This document shows, in pieces, positions 37,490-49,093 of a stretch of 64,000 nucleotides of DNA (position 1 is the stretch's first letter; each line of letters starts with the position of its first letter). Both the position numbers and the translations under genes were made by a program. The DNA lies in assembly GCA_949152475.1 (NCBI GenBank), contig OX424570.1:8606181-8670180 (forward strand), written 5' to 3'. The DNA comes from Terebella lapidaria. Taxonomy: Eukaryota > Annelida > Polychaeta > Terebellida > Terebellidae. The notes below the pieces were generated by a model. The model saw only the letters and a program-made list of their open reading frames with translations. It did not search any database and was not told the origin of the DNA.

Positions 37490-39067
37490 ATGAGAAATTG
37501 TGCTGTTGCTGGCTGTTCTACAAGTTCGTACACCATAGCGAGATGGCAACAACGAAAATGCAGAATTCATGGCTGCAATTTTGGTTCAGGGGCGTGTACA
37601 TGCCGACCACCAGTGAGATTGTTCCCTTTCCCCACTGAGAAGTCTGACCCCGAAGGCCGTAAGAAGTGGATAAAGTTGGTGAATCGTAAGGTTGAGGGCA
37701 AGGGTGCTTCTCGTGTTCAAAATTGGATACCACCAAGCCATGCAAGGGTCTGTAGTCTGCACTTTGAAGATGGACAGCCTTCTCCAGAGCACCCTTATCC
37801 AACCCTCAACATGGGCTACACCCTGGAGAACTGTACCTCGAGAAAACCGCCGAAACCAAGAACTCTGCCTGAAAAGATGGAAGTGGATGTTGCATCACCA
37901 GACACCGAGGAACTAACACCACCCTGCCCTGGAGATCATGATGGATACAGTGTTTCTTGCAAGTGTACGGAAGGCTGCACCTGCCCAGGATGTACAGAAC
38001 AACTCAAGGAAGTGTTGAAACTGACACATGAGAATCAACTACTAACAGAACAGCTAGAAGAAGCACTATCACAGATGAAAATTCAAAGCCAGGACAGGGC
38101 CGGGAAGTGTGAAACCAGAGTATCACGATTCATTAGGAATGACCGATCCACTCGTATCCACACCGGGCTTCCGTTGAAACAGGCATTCTGCGATCTGCTG
38201 TCCTATGCTCATCCTTATGTCCAGGGCATGCGATATTGGAAAGGTGTCAAAACTGCCAGCAAAACATCAACAAAAGTTCCAAGACATTTTCGTAAAACAC
38301 CAAGAAAGTTTGGACCGCAACGAAAACTGTCTGAGAAGAATGAGCTTCTGTTGACCCTGATGAAGCTGCGACAGGGACTGAGCTTTCAGGTGTTGGCAGA
38401 CATTTTCGCCGTATCTGTCAGTACATGTAGCACAGTGTTCAACACATGGATCAAGGTGCTGGCGATGTTGCTGCGACCTCTCATCTTCTGGCCTGAGAAG
38501 GATATCAATCAGGAGATGATACCAGAACAACTTCGGGCACAATTTCCTAGACTGCGATGCACAATCGACTGCACGGAGGTGTACATCGGCAGACCACGTC
38601 ATCTGGAGCTGCAAGCGCAAACCTGGAGTGATTACAAACACCATAACACTATCAAGTTTCTGGTCGGGATTGCGCCCAATGGCCATATCAGCTTCGTGTC
38701 TCGTGCTTACGGAGGGCGAGCGTCTGACAGGCAGATAACCAGGGAGTCTGGATTTTTGGATCTAGTGGAGCCATACGACATGATTATGGCTGATCGCGGC
38801 TTCCCAATCCAGGAGGATCTCCTCTTACGGCGTGCCTCCTTGTACATCCCCCCTCCCAGCTCCGGACTGGAACAGCAAGGACGAGCAGATGTCCAGAAGA
38901 CGAAGCTCATTGCCAATGGCCGTATACACGTCGAGCGTGCCATTGGACGGGTCAAGTGGTTCAACATCCTGAGCTCCACCTTGCCTATCAACATGGTGCC
39001 TCTAGTGGATGACATCATCACTGTGTGTGCTGGACTGTGCAACCTTCTGCCCCCATTAGTTGTCTAA
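37490..39067 (+). CDS. THAP-domain IS5-like (DDE_Tnp_4) transposase
   Basis: A single exon of 525 residues. The start at 37490 puts the THAP zinc finger at the very N-terminus (MRNCAVAGC), where THAP domains normally sit; the frame is open further up to 37439 but without ATG. The THAP domain spans about 1-112 (C4, C9, W60, C88, H91) with a Cys-rich insertion at 24-38. A second Cys cluster (157-168) and a short Leu/Glu coiled coil (169-200) follow. A helix-turn-helix of the HTH_Tnp_4 type (about 279-335) precedes the RNase H-like nuclease with D360 (TIDCTE), D435 (MADRGF) and E482 (HVERAIGR). All catalytic residues are present and there are no breaks. It should bind the TIRs and cut and rejoin DNA in the nucleus. 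It is transcribed toward the YqaJ gene. Confidence 0.9.
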   Translation: MRNCAVAGCSTSSYTIARWQQRKCRIHGCNFGSGACTCRPPVRLFPFPTEKSDPEGRKKWIKLVNRKVEGKGASRVQNWIPPSHARVCSLHFEDGQPSPEHPYPTLNMGYTLENCTSRKPPKPRTLPEKMEVDVASPDTEELTPPCPGDHDGYSVSCKCTEGCTCPGCTEQLKEVLKLTHENQLLTEQLEEALSQMKIQSQDRAGKCETRVSRFIRNDRSTRIHTGLPLKQAFCDLLSYAHPYVQGMRYWKGVKTASKTSTKVPRHFRKTPRKFGPQRKLSEKNELLLTLMKLRQGLSFQVLADIFAVSVSTCSTVFNTWIKVLAMLLRPLIFWPEKDINQEMIPEQLRAQFPRLRCTIDCTEVYIGRPRHLELQAQTWSDYKHHNTIKFLVGIAPNGHISFVSRAYGGRASDRQITRESGFLDLVEPYDMIMADRGFPIQEDLLLRRASLYIPPPSSGLEQQGRADVQKTKLIANGRIHVERAIGRVKWFNILSSTLPINMVPLVDDIITVCAGLCNLLPPLVV

Positions 39068-39972
39068 ATGGGATCAATGATCCATCAAGAATGACATTTC
39101 ATGATAAATTTGTCTATGGTTTCATGCAAATTAGCACGTGACGCATTGTATCTCGGTTTTGGTTTGGCAGTATGTAAAAAAAATCGTGAAATTTATCAGA
39201 CAAAATTGCCATTAATGTATCATTCAGATGAAAATTATGTACACATATTTCATTAACCCATTGAAATGAATACATTTGTGTGGTTTGGTTTTTCTATTCT
39301 CGAGTCTGGATCAGGCACACTTCATTCATGAGGATTCTCAAACTGCACCTTTGATTGTACATGTAGCTTTGAAACCAGTGCATTTTAGATTCGCATTTTA
39401 CAGGCAGTGTATGTACATAAAAATGTAGCTTCTCCAACTATCATTGGACGCTGATTCAACAATTCACAAATTTGCAATGATAAATGTTGGTACAGCTTTT
39501 GTGTGACTGATTCACAAATTTGTGATGATAAATGTTTGTACAGTTTTTGTGTGAGTGGAATATATAAAAGCATGCTGATATTCATGGTATTCCAATTTAT
39601 TGAACATCATTGATCAGCTGTTCGATCAGACATACACATTACACTAACTTTTCACTCAATCATTGACTGTAATTGATGACTGGAACAACACTATGAGATT
39701 TAGCCCAAGCAATGTATGTCTAATCTACATCAGTGGTGAGCAGTAGCTGGTGGCCATCACTAGTACCTAGGTTGGAGAGCCACTGCTGGGCTCTACGAGA
39801 ATAACGAGGTCATTGAATATTCTACCAGTAGTCAAGATGGGGAATCTTTACACAAGTTCAAAGCATGAAAAATACACAGTGCAAACAATTAAAAGTACCC
39901 ACAATATTTGACTATACTAGTATTTTGCTTGTAATATTCTGAATACTCTGTGCCGAGTATTTACAATACAAT
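39068..39972. other. Convergent intergenic spacer of the transposon
   Basis: This is the 3' region shared by the transposase (+) and YqaJ gene (-). It is AT-rich, with a small internal duplication around TTCACAAATTTG.GATGATAAATG (39462-39485 and 39510-39533). No gene is seen. Confidence 0.6.
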
Positions 39973-42900
39973 TTAGTTCTTGCAATTACAACAAAACCAT
40001 TCATCGGCAGTGTCAATAAAACCAACGCATTTCCAATGGAACCACAACAAACATCTTTCACACTGAACACTGTTATCAGATTGGTCACTGATGTTGTCCT
40101 CACATGGCAGATTACAATGTCCACAAGAATACAATGGCATCAGTAGTTTATGGTACTTTCTCTTTCTCTGACGGCGCTTAGACGTGGACTGTAACGTGAT
40201 GTGCAGGTCCTCAAGACGGGGAAGAGAAGCTGACAGATTGTTTGAGGTTTCAGAAAGTAGTGACGAACCAGCAGGCAGCAGTGGCATGGACGGACTGGCG
40301 AGTGGTGGCACAGACGGACTGGTGAGTGGTGGCACAGACGGACTGGTGAGTGGTGGCACAGACGGACTGGTGAGTGGTGGCACAGATGAACCGGGCAGCT
40401 GATTTTCCTTTCCACTGTTCTGGCACAGTTCAGGAACAATATGCTGCTCAAAGAAGTACTTTGCAGCTGCCAGCTCTTCGTCGTAACGGTCCTGGTCGAA
40501 TGGGACTCTGACTTGTCGTTGTCCGTGTTTGGTGAATGTGAACATATCACACCACCTGCGACCTGTGATACCCATTTGGAACTGAACCTGACTGTAATAG
40601 CGATGACTTTTTTTCAGCGAGTCACCACAAGTTTCGTTGTTTGTTAAGCATGTAAGGTAGTCAAGTTCAACAGTTTTGGGGTCTTTGTGTGCGATGCTCA
40701 GGGGACACTTGATTTCCAGCAGTCCATCTTGACAACAGCCACAGCTCACAAGGCCATCTGGACTGGCTCCAACATATGGATGGAGTTTGTGAACAAAAAG
40801 CCCACACTGTGTCACTGACAAAGCACTGTGTTTTTTTCGCATCTCCATCACATAGCTTTTCCTCGCCTCAGGTTCCATCTCACGTCCATACTTCAGAGCT
40901 GGGATGTCTTCAGCCGGTACCTTGTAGCCCAACACACGCTGAACAAGTGCGGAGGTATCTCGACTCCTGGCACTGTTTCCCTGCAGTGTCCTGACCTTTG
41001 TCATCACATCATGGACCAGAGAAGCAGTGATACGCCCTCTCCTTTGATCAAACCAACTCGAGTTGTCACTTTGGGTTCTGGTCGCTTGTTCGATCACTTG
41101 CGCTTCCGCGTCAGACAGAAGTGGTAGCTGACGAAGAAAGACACCTGGATCTGAGACATTCAGGGCCATCGACACAAGACTGGGGGGGAGTGATGGTGAT
41201 GTTGTCACAACTTCCTCTCCGGTGACGTTGATGTCGTCGTCTGGTGAGAAGTTCACTGACCCACTCAGCGATGTGTACTGAAAACAGCTGGCGTCCTTAC
41301 AGCTCGCATACATGGCATTTGTTGCATCCTGAACAGTTGGGGCACGCAGTGCCCTATGCCGTCTGGTTGGGATGAACAGCTGTCTTGCCAGGGGATTGAT
41401 GGTCTTCTTGTCTGTGAAAACAACAGAGGACCATATTACAATACAGACAATACTAGCAGAAAATCTGTGACCACATCCACATTAAACACATGTTTGATAC
41501 TATTAAAGCTATTTACTTTCAGTAGGTCAAGGGTAAGGTGGCTTAACAGAAATTGTTCATATCAAGGTTTAGACATGTCAATATGAGGTTATAGTTATAT
41601 ACACCATATATATTTGTCACGAATATTTGTCTTTGAAAAAATCAACGTCTTGGTAGACTGGTAGTAAATTTTACCAAAGCAATCAGAACAAATATCAATG
41701 AGATATGTACATGACATAGGTTAAGGCAGCACAAAAGACCAAGACTACAGAAGACAATACTATTGTTTTATTTGGCAGCCATAGTGGGTCATAATGGGCA
41801 TGCGAAAGCTACAAGAAAGTAGAAGTAACAAAATACAAATATAGCTGGGTTCAAACCTGATGTCTGTTTGTGAAAAATCATGAAATTCAAGACACATTTT
41901 TGATTTTACTACAGGAAAACAACCTTGCTTGCTGAAGTGCGGTTTTCTCCAGTCAAGCTGGTGAAGTGGCTTGATTTCAACGGCCTTCTCTTTTGCTCCA
42001 TATCGGTTCCATACACATGGGAGTGATGTGCACGCTTGATTGGTCCATCCCATCCTCCAAGCATGGTCGATTTTGAAGAGGACCGCAGCAACATGATTGC
42101 ATGTTGAGCCCAACCTAGGGAAAACAAATAGAGTGCAACTAACTTGATGAATCTTTCTGCAGACAAAAATATTTCCTGTGGTCAAATGAACTAGTATCAC
42201 ATGCCTATGATTATGATGATACTGTACATGTACGGTATAATTCGTATCACTTCCAAGAAATATATTTACATGTACTCCTGTACACGACTATGTTAGGCAA
42301 AGGTATAGATCTTTTACAAAAAACTAGCTATCTAAATACTTCACAACAGGAAACTACATATTTTAATTTTTGCAAGGAATCCGTTCACACGTACCCTGCA
42401 AAACATGTGCAATATGCACTTTTCACCGTGCCGGACTTCTTCTCAATGGCAACCCAGATGTTGTGAGGACTGTTGCCAAGACGCTCAGATGGTGTTGATT
42501 TGGCCTTGATGAAACAAATAGGTGAACTTGGCTTGATGTCATGGTAGAACAGCTCCTTCAGCCATTTACTATCGAAGTATGAATACGCCTTTCCTTCTTT
42601 GTAGTCCTTCAGAAGTCGCTGTGTTAGATCAGCCCCCTGTAGCCAGCATAAAATATGAAATATATAGTACTACATTTCGATAAAGATTGCTTTTAATAAA
42701 TATGTCTATATTGTATTTGTTATAATACATGTCAGTAGATTATGGTAGAGATAAGCCACTAGAGTCTGAGATGCACCTAAACATACTTGATCCACTGAAC
42801 AAGTGCATGCACAGTTCATCCAGTGAATCAATTAGCTATGTGTTAAGACCTATTACTCACCTGAAAATTGGTCAACAGATACTGGGCGATATCCATGTGC

Positions 42901-43208
42901 ATGGTCGCTGGCCATTTTCGCATCCCATCTTTTTCACCCACCCAGCCTGTTTCCAAAAGGAAAGGATCGGGTAATGTAGTCCCACCGTCATTGCCAAGTA
43001 CCAACAAACTGGCATACTGTTTTGATTTTTCAAGGTCAATCTCTGATTTAGACTTGACGAGTGGTTTGTTCTCTACTGATGCAGCGAACGCGAGTGCACA
43101 CAACTCAGCTTTGTTTCCTGAGGTTTTCAAGCCCCTACACCGTAAGTAGTCTCTCAATTGTGGCAATTTCCACCGCTGAAAATCAGCTAAAGCGAGAGCT
43201 TTCTCCAT
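39973..43208 (-). CDS. SAP-SWIM-YqaJ nuclease-PHD protein of the transposon (4 exons)
   Basis: Four exons on the minus strand: 43208-42861, 42636-42395, 42114-41924 and 41411-39973. All introns are GT-AG and the phases join cleanly into 739 residues. A SAP-like DNA-binding helix pair is at about 1-45. A SWIM zinc finger, split by intron 2, is at C192-x-C194...C202-x-H204. A YqaJ/lambda-exonuclease-type nuclease (about 379-590) has WFDQRRGRITAS, SPDG (D479) and LEIKC (E493, K495). A Pro/Ser repeat (603-636) and a PHD finger (690-737) follow. YqaJ enzymes are metal-dependent nucleases of the PD-(D/E)XK type, so the protein likely processes DNA ends during transposition, with PHD reading histone tails. 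That role is inference; this gene pairing is known from ISL2EU elements. It is divergent from the coiled-coil gene, with 267 bp between. Confidence 0.88.
40280..40390 (-). repeat. 27-bp in-frame tandem repeat inside the YqaJ gene
   Basis: About four copies encode SVPPLTSPS-like units (residues 603-636). All copies keep the frame. The repeat forms a flexible Pro/Ser linker between nuclease and PHD finger and is likely length-variable between copies of the element. Confidence 0.8.
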
Positions 43209-43475
43209 GCCTGGAATGTCAACACACTACACGTGCGTTTGTTTTGCTTCCGTCAATCCCACAATTCCAAGCGCGCACGGAACCGCGATAAAGCTTATTG
43301 GGCACGTTTTTTGCGGCCGCTGGTGTTTACACACATTGTATCGATCGTTTTCTCGACGGGAAAAACTGTCAGAAATCACTAAAAAGAGACATGATCAGAC
43401 TCGGAAACACCTCGAGAATATTCGGGAATTTCCGCGATATCTCTATGACAACCACGAGCGACGCTATCTTGGAAA
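43209..43475. promoter_or_regulatory. Bidirectional promoter between YqaJ and coiled-coil genes
   Basis: Only 267 bases separate the two start codons. The YqaJ side carries the inverted shared motif (GAATGTCAA at 43214-43222 and GTGCGTTTGTTTTGC at 43233-43247). The middle has GC-rich words (GCGCGCACGG, GCGGCCGC). No TATA box is evident on either side. Confidence 0.6.
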
Positions 43476-46400
43476 ATGGCTGAAAATCTGCAAAATAACA
43501 CCCAAAAAGGTAAGAAATCAAACTTGCGGAACACCAGTAGGAAAGTATAAATGCTAGTCATCATAATGGTACAGTTATTTAGCTAGTAGAGCCAAATTCA
43601 CCACTAGAAAAAAACGAAAACGAAAGTAGTGTAATTTCAGACGCTTGCAAGCTGAGGACGTTTTGTCAAAACGCCATATTATCGCCCACACAGGCCGACT
43701 AGGAAAATGCCACTCGGGCTGATGCTTTCAATTTCAAGTGATAGTGTTGTGAATTTGATTCTAATATATCTAGTCTACTGTGACATTTTAGCGAAATTAA
43801 AGCTTTGTGGGACTATTTATCTCCGAATCTGGCTAGTGATGATAGTAGTGCTTTGCCTGATCCGACATTGTTGTATTTGTGTGGGGGAATAGTGGGGAAG
43901 GGGGGTAAATCTTGCTGGCCTGCGCCTAGGGGGGGAGAGTGCTGCCCAATTTTTTTGTTGTGTTGATTCTTGATTCAGGATTCTGATGCAAATATTGACA
44001 CGCAAAAAATGTATTGATGATTAATTTGTCTGAAATGATTTTCTTTCTTATCTCACAGGGTCAGAGCCATTACTGACTGTCGGAGGTTTGGTCACAGTCC
44101 GAAAAACAGTTGCCACTAATTTGGAATGTGCCGAACAGATAAAAAAACTTCATCTTCAATTCCAGGAATGTGACTCTGAAAGACTTCGAAAAAAAAATCA
44201 CGATGTTATTTCTGTTGTGGACAAACTAAAAAGTCAAAAGAAACATGCTCAGTTACAGCGAAAACTGTCAGCAGTTTTTCACCCACCTGTTTGTACAGCC
44301 ACATTAAGGAACACTAACGAAAACATAACTCCAGAAACAAAGCAAGCAGTGAAGCGAAACAGGAATGAAGAACAATTTAGTGACATAGATCAGATTTTAG
44401 ATCTACAGAAGGAGGTTGATATTCTCGAGGCCAAGTACAAAATTTCAAACAATGTGCTACAAGAAATGGAGAAGGACTGCAGAGCATGGCATGAAAAATA
44501 CGAAAAGCAACGTACACAAAACAAGGAGATTGCTGAAAAGTTGGCTACAATGAAATCAAAGCTGTCACAATATTGCCCAAGAAATGTGAATAAACGAATC
44601 AAAAGACTTCAGGACAATGTCAGAGTGCTCCGAGCTGAACTGAAAAATTCGAAGCACAGGATTGTTAACCACCAAGGAATAATCAACAAAAAAGCTGAGG
44701 ATATCACAAGTCTTCGCAGGGAAAAACTCCATTTGTTGAAACAAAAATCCTACTTGAAAAAGTGTCTCCAGAAAGCAATAACCAAGGAATCAGACTCTGT
44801 TGAAAAAAACAATGCATTGATTTTGAGGTATGAAGAGGAAATCAGGCGATACAAAAAACAAATCCGGGACCTTGAGCAACTGAACAGTTTAATGGAAGGT
44901 GATATAGTGCAGACATTTCATGACGGGAAATACACAAATGAAGTTAGACAAACAATCATGACGTTGCTGACCGATTGCAATGTCAGCATGAACAAAGTTA
45001 ACAGTGTGATCCGTACTGTTCTGCAGAACTTGGTGGGCAAAATACCACAGTCTTTGCCCAGTAAAGGAGTGTTGAGCAGACTTATGGTAGAGGCAAAGAT
45101 GGTTGCCAACCAACAGCTGGCGAATACTCTTCTCTCGGGAGTTGACCCAACCAGCATGGTCGGCAATTGCCTGCACCAAGACGCAACCTCGAAATTCCAT
45201 TCACACTATCAAGGGTTTCAAGCAAGTTTGTCATCCGGTAAGTATATTCAGATCATGAATAAGTGGTTTATTATTTTGCAATATGGTCGGTAGCTTGTTT
45301 GGTCAATATTTTGTATATTGAGTGGAATATATTCGATACAACTTTTATATCAAAATATATGTTACTAGTTATTTTATTTCACCAGGTGAAACGGTAACCC
45401 TTGGACTGTCAGAAATGCCGAGCGGCAAAACAGATGCGTTACTGCAGGTAAACATGGATTAAAATTATATGATAAATGGTACAAGAATTGCAACTTTGGT
45501 AATCATCGGTACATAATATGTGTAGTAATAATAAATAGTTTGTATAATAACAACTTTCCTGTAAAATGTATAACAATAAAATATACATGTTTAAATTATC
45601 AACAAATTGCACAACAAGACATCTAAACCCAATGATAATCACACTATTATGTGTGAAAGTATATGTATAACAACATCATGTATAATGATCACAGACATTA
45701 TACACGTAAATTGGAGGTAATAATATCACATGTATGGGGAAATAGTAAACCTCTCTCTCATATTCCTAATATACCTTTCTATCACAGATATCATTTACCA
45801 ATATCATGTAAATCATCATGTTTATAATATATATCTATATGTACAATACAGGACTTCAAAGACACCATCGATGAAATCGCAGACAGCGTTTCTGGGTCAT
45901 CTGAAGAGAAGCAACAGCACGCTGCTAAGCTTCTGTCGTCGTTCACAGCCACTATGTCAGACCAGGGACCCACATGCGCAACATTCAACGATGCCCTCAC
46001 TCAACTTAGAAGTTCCGTTCTACCTACATCAGTTGAAAACTGGAGTAACCTGGATTCTGGTGTTCAGCAAAAGCTTTCTGAAATGTGTAATTTTTTCTGT
46101 AAGTTGCATCTTGTTGGAAACATGGCACCCGAGGCGGACAAGTGTCTGAAGCTCTTCGAAAGTGAAGCTGCAGTCGGTCGGAATCCCCATTCGTTCAAAT
46201 CATCTGAAAGTGGTGCAGCCCGCCTTACCCGAACGAGCTGCAAAGCTTTCACAAAACGTGGCAGTGATAAAGCTGGTGTTGCCAGTGCCTGGGAAGCGTA
46301 CCTGCGGGAAAAAGGAATCAAAAACAAGTTGGTCACGTATATTGGCAATCGATTGAATATTTTGTTCTACAATGCAGGAGCAGTGTACTACCACCGTGAT

Positions 46401-47813
46401 CATATCACTGACTTCCTGGATCGCTGGCTCGAGCCTAATGAACTGCTACAGTCAGTACATTTTGATGTTGAACAAAAAGTGTATGTGGCTGGTCTGCGTG
46501 CTTTAGGCATTATTGACAAGAAAATTACTGGACCCTTTTGGCGACTGTGTGAACGCTCTGGAGACATATTGTCGATGAATCACCACCTGTTGAACATGCG
46601 TGACAGTTTGGAGAAGTGGGCTCAGGATTCAACCCCGTTATTGGAGGAATCATGTCTCTTCTCTGAGGACCTTGAAACACGAGATGAGATATACAAGTCT
46701 TTGTATCAAGAATCTGATGATGTGATGTTGAACTGCTACACACAAATGGCCTTGGAACTTGTTCTAAATGGATTACTTATTCTGTTGGAGAGACAAGCCA
46801 AAGATCAACTTCCAGGAGGCAAATATTGGACCCCAAATGAAGACCAGAAGTTGAAAGCCACCAATGTTCCCAAACACAACATCATTTCTGAAAGGGATAT
46901 GGGCTCACTTGACTTATTAATTCGCATGAAACCACATGCATCTACATTGTGCATTGAGGCACACATTATGTGGCTAAATAACAAAACAAGCCAGTGGCTC
47001 ACAATGCGAAAGGATCAGGATACCATACTCGACCAAGCAAGGAGAAATGCTGTCAGTCTTAAGAAATTATATGCGGATAAGCTACGGTCTTTGAAGATTG
47101 CCAAACTGGAAGCCTTGAAAGCAAAACAGAAGAAGAAAGAGGAAAAACAGAAGAAAGCCTATGATCAAAATGTGGACCTAACAAACAAAGTGGCCGACCT
47201 CGGAGGTGTGTGGACTTCTGATGATGATATAACACGCAAAATAACAGCGCTCACTCCAAAAGAAGCCATGGAAGCTATCTCAACACAACTCAGATTTCAC
47301 CGATTTGTTCTCCATTCTGCCGGCCCACGTGAACTTTTCAATAAGAGTAAAGGCGGCAAGGCGTATTCACTCGATGAACTTACCGATAATATACGGGAAG
47401 TGCTTCAACTCAACCCAGTATCTTCAACAGCACGCACGAACACAAATGCTCTGCAGATGCGGAGTTTAGATGACATTCGCACACATGTTCAAGACAAAAA
47501 AGCAGCACTCACAAAGACACTTGTGGAGTCGAGACGTAAACGAGTCATCAAAAGACAACAGGAGGACATGGACAAGTATGTGAATGAACCAGACCTGTTA
47601 GTGGGAAAAACCATCAACCACTTATGTTCTGATCCAGAATCGAACAGCTCCTCTTGGTACAAGGCTACAGTATTGAGAATTGCAGACAAAGCTGTAAAAT
47701 CACCAAAGCATACTGAATATATTGTTGTGTATGAAGAAGATCCCACTGACGAGTGGTCAATGCCTCTCCTTATTGATTTATCTAAAGGAGACTTGTATTT
47801 GCTTGATACCTGA
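43476..47813 (+). CDS. Large coiled-coil protein of the transposon, unknown function (4 exons)
   Basis: Exons 43476-43509, 44059-45237, 45386-45447 and 45852-47813 join with GT-AG introns and matching phases into 1078 residues. The short first exon starts MAENLQNNTQK. Residues about 120-290 are Lys/Glu-rich heptads, a long coiled coil. A globular region (about 425-800) follows, with YIGNRLNILFYNAG, a GLRALGIIDKKITGPFW stretch, and SERDMGSLDLL then NNKTSQWL. A Lys-rich helix (KAKQKKKEEKQKKAY) lies near 865. The last ~70 residues (GKTINHL to DLSKGDLYLL) look like a small Tudor-like beta barrel. I recognise no enzyme motif. Similar domain layouts are common as uncharacterised invertebrate multi-copy genes, to my recollection. 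The position inside the TIRs makes it element-borne. It may be a structural partner of the transposase or YqaJ protein; that is inference. Confidence 0.85.
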
Positions 47814-49077
47814 AAATTTCATTTGTTGGTATTTACGTGATTGAAATGATTTTATGTGATATGTACCTGCAAATGTTTCTGTAAATGCGATATGACCATG
47901 CACATGTTATCACGATGATCATTTCATATGCTAGTTATTTATTTTATTTATTATTTATTTGTTTGTTTATACACATACATGTGGCAGTCATTTGTTATAG
48001 CACCCTGTTTTATCATGTTAATTATACCCAGTTGTATTTTGTCAAATTTGCGATTCGTACCCATTACGATTATGTATAAATAGGATGTATGAAGCTTGAG
48101 TTGAAAATGCTATACATGTTAGGTGAGGCTGCTTGTACTGTGCTCTCATTGTGTACAACTTTTCAATAACTACAACAACAATTAATTTAATGTGCAACAA
48201 ATCATATTTAATTCTATCCTGTAAAATACAGTATGGTACCCGTTCCGCATTGTTGCTACCGCTTGTCAGTTTTTGATTTCTCGTGTATGCGTTTGTGTGA
48301 CGGAGTGTCATTTCAATCCACATTTTTGGCGGCCATCTTGGATTTTGAGACAATATGTTCTATTTTGACACATTGGCACATCAATATTTCATATTTATTA
48401 TGTATTATCTCTCACAATTACTTCATTATCATTGATTCTAGCAAGTTACATGTGTTTAAGTGCGAACATGTTCCATCATTGAATATACTATTCTGTATGT
48501 TATGATCGGTCGGCCATCTTGGATTTTGGCGGCCATTTTGTATTTTTCACACTAACAAAATGATGATATACAGTATTTTACATTAAATAATTAGGTATGG
48601 ATTGTTGTTTTATCTGAATTATCTTATTGGTAAAAAAATTAGCTGCCTTGTTGTACTTTGAATGACGTCATGTTATCGCGTCAAATTTGGTGTTTTTGGA
48701 TATGTTTGATTTGTCGGCCATCTTGGATTTTGGCAGCCATTTTGAAATTTTAAATCATGACATTTTCCCCCATATGTTATTACAAATAGTTCCATAAACA
48801 ATTAGTTGAAAGAATTATGCAAATCGGTTATGTTTGAGGGAAGATATGGTTGTTTTTCTATTATTTATTGCCTATATGTTGAAAAAATGGTGCCGCTACA
48901 ACAGTGTTATATATATTGTGTAATATTCCCGTTAATCCACTTGAGGTTCGCACATTCAAATGCTCATAACTCCAGTTGCATTCATCCGATTTTCATGAAA
49001 TAAAAAGTTTATTGAACCAGAAGACTATATCTATCTGTTTATATACATTAGATAGTTATATTGAAGTAATTAAAAAA
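47814..49077 (+). repeat. 3' subterminal region with repeated GGCCATCTTGGATTTT motif
   Basis: The motif occurs at 48331-48346, 48512-48527 and 48716-48731, about 180-205 bp apart, two of them with a following GGCRGCCATTTTG. It may serve as subterminal binding sites. An AATAAA at 48999-49004 may end the coiled-coil transcript. Only short chance ORFs occur. Confidence 0.6.
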
Positions 49078-49093
49078 TGACATGAACTCCCTA
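49078..49093 (-). repeat. Right terminal inverted repeat
   Basis: TGACATGAACTCCCTA is the inverse of the left tip with one mismatch. It is followed directly by CACATGA (49094-49100), the second copy of the candidate target duplication. Confidence 0.8.

Larger units (their letters stand above)
37066..49093. mobile_element. 12-kb ISL2EU-type DNA transposon with three intact genes
   Basis: The element is bounded by TAGGGAGTTCAAGTCA (37066-37081) and TGACATGAACTCCCTA (49078-49093), inverted repeats that match at 15 of 16 positions, with weaker AATTAC similarity further in. It begins abruptly inside block P of unit B; other P blocks at 5690, 13060 and 55640 run through without it. Inside are a THAP/DDE transposase (+), a SAP-SWIM-YqaJ-PHD gene (-) and a coiled-coil gene (+). 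All three read open with consistent splice sites. An IS5-like transposase paired with a YqaJ protein is the known hallmark of ISL2EU elements. The intact genes and ends suggest a recent, possibly still active copy. Confidence 0.85.

Noticed and set aside
38267-39042. Minus-strand ORFs of 139 and 111 codons opposite the transposase
   Set aside because: Shadows of the transposase coding frame, with no domain of their own.
45791-47746. Several minus-strand ORFs opposite the coiled-coil gene
   Set aside because: Antisense shadows of exon 4; no recognisable product.
37066-49093. P-element classification on the basis of THAP and a 7-bp duplication
   Set aside because: P elements give 8-bp duplications and have a different catalytic domain; the D/D/E spacing, HTH and partner YqaJ gene fit the IS5-like ISL2EU group.
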